Source: Gongronella butleri (taxonomy: Eukaryota; Mucoromycota; Mucoromycetes; Mucorales; Cunninghamellaceae). From it: 64,000 nucleotides of DNA. Under the pieces are notes generated by a model. It made no database searches. It had not been told where the DNA came from and saw only the letters and a program-made list of their open reading frames with translations. The position numbers were made by a program, and so were the translations under genes. The stretch is taken from NCBI GenBank assembly GCA_025201375.1, contig JAIWZP010000029.1, forward strand, positions 248,001 to 312,000, in the 5' to 3' direction. The first letter of the stretch is position 1; every line of letters starts with the position of its first letter. Below, piece by piece: positions 57,711-64,000 of the stretch.

Positions 57711-59377
57711 TTATTCGTGGGGAGCATTCATGGGCGTCTTGGGACGCGTGCTGCCGCCAGACGACTTGAGCTGCTTGACACCGCCTAAGAAAAGCGAAAA
57801 AAAAAACAACGTTAAGAATCCCGAATTGCGCATCTCACGCTAATTCCTTTTCGTATCTTACCTTGCAAACCAAGGTTCTCACTGCCAATCAGCACCTGGT
57901 GCACGTGCTCAATGGACTTGAAGTACTTGACAGTCTGAAGCGAACGGATAAAAAAAAAAGAATGGGGGCGTCAATTCCATGTTGCACGTTGAAAAAAAAG
58001 GGGCCAAGGACCCTGTTGCACATTGAGGGATGGCGACGCGATCCGAGAAGAGGGGAAAGAGGAGGTGCGTACGACAAATAGGCCGGAGTCACCCTCCCAC
58101 CCGCCGTCCCTCGATGGCACCATGATCACGCGGGTCCCCCTTGTACTTTTTTTTCGTTTTTTCCTTATTTTCTGCTTTTTTTCTCTTTTTTACCTTGACA
58201 TGGAGCTCAAGGGTGGCATCCTCGTCGCACACAATCAAGCCCTTGGGGTGCAATTGGATCGAGCTGACGGTCCACATATGGTTGACGCCCTCCTCAATAC
58301 ACTTGGCAAGCGCAATCGACTAAGAAAAAGGACAAATTTGGTAAGCGCCACGCCCCAATTGCTTCTTTTTTTTTTTCTCGCGCTTTTCTTACCTTGTGCG
58401 CACCAGTGATGATGACCACCACTTCACGCGCATCCATGACGGTGCTAAAAAAAAAAAAAAAAAAAAAAAAAGGAAAAAGGAAAAAAAAAAGGTGAGACAC
58501 GGCCATTTTTTCAGCTTTTTTGCTTTTTTTTCTTGTTTTTTTTTTTTTTTTTGCCAAACTTACGCGACACCGACGGTGAGAGCGAGCTTGGGGACCTTGT
58601 TGACATCGCCATCAAAGAAGCGGGCATTGGCAATGATGGTCTCATAGGCGAGAGTCTTGACGCGGGTGCGCGAGGTCAGGGACGAGCCGGGCTCGTTAAA
58701 GGCAATGTGACCGTCGGGGCCAATGCCGCCCAAAAAGAGCTCGATGCCGCCCACAGCAGCAATGTCGGCCTCGTACTTTTTGCACTCCTCGTCGAGATCC
58801 GGCGCATTGCCGTCCAAAATGTGCACATTTTCGGGCTTGATGTCCACGTGCATGAACAGGTGCTTCCACATGAACGAGTGGTACGACTCGGGGTGGTCGC
58901 GAGGCAGACCCACGTACTCATCCATGTTGAACGTCACGCAGTGCTTGAAGCTGATCTCGCCAGCCTTGTACAGCTCCACAAGCTTCTTGTACACGCCAAT
59001 GGGCGACGAACCAGTGGGAAGACCAAGCACAAAAGGACGCTCTTCCGTGGGCTTGAATTGGTTGATGCGCTCCTTGATGTAGTTGGCTAAAAAATTAAAA
59101 AAAAGAGTGAGATTGTGCCAAATTCGCTTGATCATGCGCCACCATCATCCCCTCTCCCTTTTTTTTTTCTGTCATGTTGGGGAAGCGGAGCGTCCGTCGT
59201 CACACCGCGTGTAAACAAGAGACACACAGACAATGGCCTCCCCCGCCATTGTTCCCTTGTTTCAGACCAATCCCAAAAAAAAAAAAACCAAAAAAAAAAG
59301 CGCGCCGCAGCCCATGCATTGCACTTACCAATATAATCGCTGACCTCAGCATAGTCTTCACGAATAATCAAACGCAT
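57711..59377 (-). CDS. Glucosamine-6-phosphate deaminase
   Basis: Six exons (59329-59377, 58564-59086, 58393-58444, 58194-58319, 57862-57934, 57711-57784) encode 298 residues. It matches the NagB/GNPDA family along its length: [54 protein letters not shown] (catalytic Asp), [20 protein letters not shown] (catalytic His/Glu region), [22 protein letters not shown] and the lid/C-terminal [13 protein letters not shown]. The enzyme converts GlcN-6-P to fructose-6-P and ammonia, feeding chitin-derived amino sugar into glycolysis. All active-site residues I can identify are present. The short Ser/Gly/Pro tail encoded by the last exon is not part of the core. The hexokinase-family gene downstream may supply the upstream step. 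Confidence 0.93.
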
Positions 59378-62300
59378 GGTGATGTATTAAAAAGGGAGTC
59401 TTGGAGGGATTGGGGGTAAGGGTGGGGATGAAAGAAAGAAAAAGAAGAAAGAAAGGGTCGATGGAAAAAAAAAGCAGGGTAAATAAGCCAAGGGGAGTTT
59501 GAAACACTCGGTTTGGACTAGCTGCGATGAACGCATCACGTTGCTTGTGTCTCCGTGCAAAAAAAAAAGAGAGCGCCTGGTCTCATAATCCCTGGTCGAA
59601 CAAAAAAAAAAAGCTCTGGTCTCGCCGCCTTTTCGGCTTGGAGGCTTTGCAACCGTGGCCAACGCGACGCGTGCTGTTTACAAGGCAACCAAGAAAAGGA
59701 GGCAGGCAAAGGTCAGAGGGAAAAACAAAGCCGGTGGCGCAAAAAAGGAGACGCCCAACATGTCTCCAATCTGGGGCATTCGGAAGCGCACCCTTCCCTT
59801 GCCTGGCCTTATGTAATCGATAACAAGATATTTTGCATCACCATTTCGTGTGCAGAGCGCTTGTTTGCTTGGGGTGCCCGGCCGGAGTTACGCAAGGTCT
59901 CGATTATGAAAGCAAATCAGGCCGCCCCATTGGTCGGCCGCCTTAGGTAATCAGACCCTGACCAAAGCGGAAAAGGAAATCGCCTGTGGAACTCCCAACC
60001 CTTTTTTTTTTCGTTCTGTCGCAAATGCGAGACCAATCGTCTTGGACCGTGGGGCGTGCAAAACGCCGACTCGCCAAAATGGGCCCTTTTGTTTCCTTTT
60101 TTTCTTTTTCTTTTTGTTTTTCTTCTTCTCGTTCCTTTTCTTTGGCGTGCTGGGATCACGAAGGGACATCGTAGCATATCCGCAATTCGCAAGTGAACGG
60201 CAAAAATGTGAGCAGAAAAGAAAAACGAGAAAAAACGAGAAAAGAGGACGCCATGGCCCATGGATTGGCCAAATGCCAAAGCCACGGCTCTCCGACAGTC
60301 TTACGTCATGATATGCGAAGCTTACTAGTGTGGGTCGAGCCGATGCAACATTGGGCTTGGCACGCTAAAATCAGAAAAAAAAGGACAAAGAGGCTGGAAA
60401 ACAAGATTGTTTTGATGATGGTTGCTCTTTACGACTCCATGCAAGATCGTCGCTGCTGCGCACGATATAAGCGTCAAACGTTACGGAGCACGTGGCAAGG
60501 GGCAACGAGCAACGAGCGACCGCGGCGATTAAAATGAGTTGAAAGCGCGTGATTCTCGATGTTTGAGTGTTTTTTTTTTTTTTGCTTGTTTGGAGTAAAA
60601 AGTTCTTTTATAGCGACTCTGCAGGCATTCAATTGCTCTGTACATGATGGGCAAAGCGCTCTGTCGGGACGGAGCTCCGGGCGGCTGTCGAGATGCGCGC
60701 GTGAAAACGTCAAAAATAGTAAAAAAACGCCAGCGCGCTCGAGTTTGCCCGCGGAATCGTACCTTGAAGGACCATATCATGCGTTCACGTGGACTTGCGC
60801 GCCACATTGTCCGTCCTTTCCGCGGGACCCTCCCTCGGCTACAGAGCTAAAAAGATCAAACGGATGAAGTTTTAACATTTTGAGGCAATACTTGCTTGTC
60901 TAAACGCCTGCACGTTCAACGCACTGCAATGGTTTTGAGCCTCCGCTGCAGTAGTCGCGTGCTGAGCAAATAAAACTGGACATTGATCATACATGTTTTA
61001 GCGAAAACCGCAATTGACGCATTTTTATTGAATTTTCTTTATCTTTTGTTGAACCTCATACCTGCACAGCAATCCACTCTTTGAACGTGCAGTCCAAGGC
61101 TCTCTCTTTTGAATGAGCCCACCCTTGAGGCTCTACCGCCACTGGATGACACGCAACGACTATTTTTAAAAAATCACGGATTTTCCAAGTTGTATAGTCG
61201 ATCCGCGGAAAACGGTGAAATTTAGGTCCGTGGATCGCCACGCCATTCACCACATGGTAAATCGCGCTCATTCAGGGACAATAATCATATAAAAACCACG
61301 AGTTCTGCGAATTTGCATCACAAGACAAAATCAACGAAAAATGGCCGCAGAGCAGTAAAAGTCACATCATCAGAAAGAGCACACCTTGAAGCGTGCGCGG
61401 GTGCCGGTGATCTTTGAAAAAGATGGGTTTTGGCAGAATGGGCGCGCCCCATCCGTTTGCGGGCGAACTTTGACGCGTGAAATACCGCGTTAAACGTCGC
61501 GTGACGCGCATCTGACCGTATTCAAATCCATGCATCGGACTTCTCTCTTGTTTATGAACGCGTCAGCGCGGATCTACAATCGCATTTTTGTCCTGCAATT
61601 CATCATTGAATTTTTATCTAAAATCTCTCATTGCTCGTGACCCAGCAATTGGCGTACCCTCTTTTATGCCATTTCTCGTCGTTTCACCATGCTATGCCTC
61701 TTTGGTGCAAGTTTAATGGCATTCTGCGAACCCATTTTTTCGATTTCTTCTCGGCCGCTCGAAACGGCTCATTTTCATACATGCATTTTACTCGTGATTT
61801 TAGCATGCCAATCGAGGTTGACCTTATATTCAAAGGTGCTTAAAATGCTCGTTTTCACACTTTCTATCAGGTCGGCCACTGCTCGACATCTAAACTTGTG
61901 AGCTAAAGATGGCATTTTTGGCATTTTGCTCAAAAACACAAGTTTTGAACATACAACAACTCGGGCGCAAGGAAAACATAGGCAGCCTAGTTTAGACCAC
62001 CTGTCCTGGCCATTTTCGTCTCGGCAACGGGCGTGAATGGGCACAAAGTTCCTTCACAAAGCGAGAATTTTTGTAAAATTGTCCAAAATACGCCATGATT
62101 CGGTAGAAAATCAAAGATGGGGATGCGTTTTTTGCCGTGCTATTGTTCGCATGACGCGCCGTTTGGCCCTGCATGGTGCATAAAGCAGCGAGTTTTGAGC
62201 GCCTGTGATGTCATGTTATAGATTGACCTGTTTTGCACGCGGGCAAATGGGCGTGCGGCTAGTGTTTTGCACTTCAATTGAGCATTGGCGGGCAGCCAAG

Positions 62301-62797
62301 CTTTTTATTTCCTTGCTCATTTCGCATTGATGCATCATTGGCTGATGAATTGGCGCGGATCACAAAAGCGACGAAGATCACACCCTATTTTTACACATTT
62401 GATGGCAAGCCCTTTTCACCGCCCCCCCTTGAGAACAAGGAGGTGCTCCTTTTTGAGCGCATTGCTTTCATCATGCCTCCTCCTCTTGCTCCCTTTTTTG
62501 TCGTTTTATTTTGTTTTTCTGGTGATTCTGGTGATTTTGGTAGAATTGATATGGTTGAACCTGTTGTGGCGGACGGGGACGGATCCGCAAACACAATCAA
62601 TCGTGTGTCACCAAATTGATGAACAAAAAAAAAAAAAAAAAAAAAAAAGGGGGAGTCAAAGAGCGTCCAGACCCGCCCTTCCTTATTTTCACGCTTTTAA
62701 TCTAATTTTTTTTTTCTTTTGCCCTCTCTCTCATTTTTCTCTTCCTCCCCCTTTTATTTTTTTTTTGTCAAGTCTGGCCTCTTGTCGTCTATTCACC
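59378..62797. other. Intergenic region with repeat copy B
   Basis: No gene recognised in about 3.4 kb. 61000-61790 is a copy of the dispersed repeat also at 34690-35980. The 100 bases before 62798 are pyrimidine-rich on the plus strand. Confidence 0.45.
61000..61790. repeat. Dispersed degenerate repeat, copy B
   Basis: This is the shorter partner of copy A at 34690-35980, collinear over at least six blocks (see that entry). Identity is about 60-70% by eye and no open frame is shared. Confidence 0.7.
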
Positions 62798-64000
62798 ATG
62801 GCCTACCAGGACGATCCTATTTCTTTACAGTCGCTAGGGCGAAGACAAGGTAAACGCCCACGCGGTTGAAAAAAAAAAAAAAACGAGCCAAAAATAACCG
62901 GAAAACGCTTTCGTTTCTAATTTCTGCCAATTCCCCCCCCTTTTTCTCGTTGCTTTTTAGATGTCAATGCCCCTCGACCCGTGTATCGTTCGACGCTGAC
63001 AGGGTTCCACGACTCGTCGCTTACGTCGCTCGTGCCTCATAGCGCGCACTCGCCCTTGTACCAATATGACGACGACTCGACTGAGCGACTGGGTCAGTCG
63101 TTTGCTCAGCATAACCACGACGGCTACGACGACAAGAGCGTGTATGCACAACAGGCGCACGCGTCGCACCAGCAGCAGTATCAGCAGCGCCAGCAACACG
63201 CGTCGTCTAGGCAGCCATCGCCGCCACATGCGCCAAAACCAGCCAAAAATAAGCAATCGCTGCTCAATCGACTCAGGGGCAGGCGCTCGTACCCAGACAC
63301 ACCACGCATCATCTACGTCAATGCGCCCGAACGCAACAACGAGCAGCAATTCGTCAACAACAGCGTGTCCACGGCAAAATACAACGTATTTACGTTTTTG
63401 CCCATCTTTTTATACGTCGAATTCAGCAAGGCGGCAAATCTGTTTTTCTTATTCATCTCGGGCATCCAGGTAATGGCCACGAAGAAATTTTTTTAAAACA
63501 AGGGCACCATTCCACTCACATGCGATTTTTCTTTGGGTTTTATAGCAAATCCCCAACATCTCGCCGACATCGCGCTATACCACCTTGGTGCCACTGGTCA
63601 TTGTGCTGATCATCACAGCCATCAAGGAAATCCTGGAAGATTTCGTACGTCCACTGAGCACAGAGAGCACAGAGAGCAAAAAAAGGGGCGACAAAAGGGA
63701 GGGGGGAGCCTATGAAACAGGATTGCATGAGCCGCTGATCTTCCCTTTTCCCCTTTTTTTTTCTCTTTTTTCAATTTTTTTTAGGGGGTGCACAAGTCAG
63801 ACCGCGAGCTCAATGGGCGAAAGTGCAAGATTTACGACGGGTCGCAGTTTGTCGAGCGACATTGGCGCGACGTCAAGGTGGGCGACATTTGCCGCGTCGA
63901 AAGCGGCGACTTTTTCCCGGCGGATCTGATCCTGCTGAGCAGCTCAGAACCAGAGGGTCTCTGCTACATCGAAACCAGCAATTTGGATGGGTACGCACGC
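62798..64000 (+). CDS. P4-type ATPase (phospholipid flippase, Drs2-like), 5' part
   Basis: Four exons are inside the window (62798-62849, 62961-63469, 63546-63644, 63785-63990), encoding about 289 residues; the gene continues past 64000. The N-terminus is long, Gln/His/Ser-rich and disordered. Then come the flippase signatures: RIIYVNAPERN, NSVSTAKYNVFTFLPIFLYVEFSKAANLFF (first membrane helix), ISGIQQIPNISPTSRYTTLVPL (second helix region), KEILEDF, and the actuator-domain start FFPADLILLSSSEPEGLCYIETSNLDG. The order IQQIPNISPT and the RYTTLVPL loop fit the Drs2/Dnf class more than Neo1. P4-ATPases move phosphatidylserine or phosphatidylethanolamine to the cytosolic leaflet of Golgi/plasma membranes. 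The exon 4 donor is at 63991 (GG|GTACGC), keeping LDG intact. Confidence 0.9.

Overview
The window is nuclear DNA from a fungus, most likely an early-diverging lineage such as Mucoromycota. All the larger genes are split by short GT-AG introns. The gene set is fungal: a TOK-type potassium channel, an Opy2-like HOG-pathway anchor, a vacuolar Ams1 mannosidase and a Drs2-like flippase. A Fanzor (eukaryotic TnpB-like) gene and a Tc1/mariner-type transposase relic are also present. Most introns have a striking A-run after the 5' splice site and a T-run before the 3' splice site. No rRNA or tRNA gene was recognised. Exon models were built by eye from splice signals, frame continuity and family alignments recalled from knowledge; no search was run.

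Left part (0-16.5 kb), accessory in character: a small IAP-type RING protein; a decayed DDE transposase; a 91-residue homeodomain protein with a substituted recognition residue; and, divergent from it, a 1,081-residue protein that aligns along its length with eukaryotic topoisomerase II but has lost almost every catalytic residue. A gene-poor 5.6 kb follows, ending in a degenerate ~275-bp tandem repeat array. Next is an apparently intact seven-exon Fanzor gene (D665, E832, D879 and zinc ribbon present), whose 3' flank has complementary segments and three copies of a 13-nt repeat.

Middle part (16.5-34.3 kb), mostly housekeeping: a nucleotide-sugar transporter, APC3/Cdc27 lacking about two TPRs, a FRAG1/PGAP2-family membrane protein, a two-pore-domain TOK channel, Cdc26 (a second APC/C subunit), the Msp1 AAA extractase, and an 18-exon alpha-mannosidase.

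Right part (34-64 kb): genes alternate with 2-5 kb intergenic blocks full of old dispersed repeats. The genes are PRPP synthetase, a BTB plus CAP-Gly protein, an Opy2-like protein, the Atx1 copper chaperone, an AAGAB/Irc6-like adaptin chaperone, an Ngl2-like nuclease, a hexokinase-family kinase, glucosamine-6-phosphate deaminase, and the first exons of a P4-ATPase running off the window. The kinase and deaminase lie 1.4 kb apart, and the kinase lacks the usual hexokinase EWGAF motif, so they may form a small N-acetylglucosamine catabolic pair.

The two observations most worth following up are the catalytically dead topoisomerase II-like gene with its divergent variant homeobox neighbour, and the intact Fanzor locus with its possible 3' guide-RNA region.
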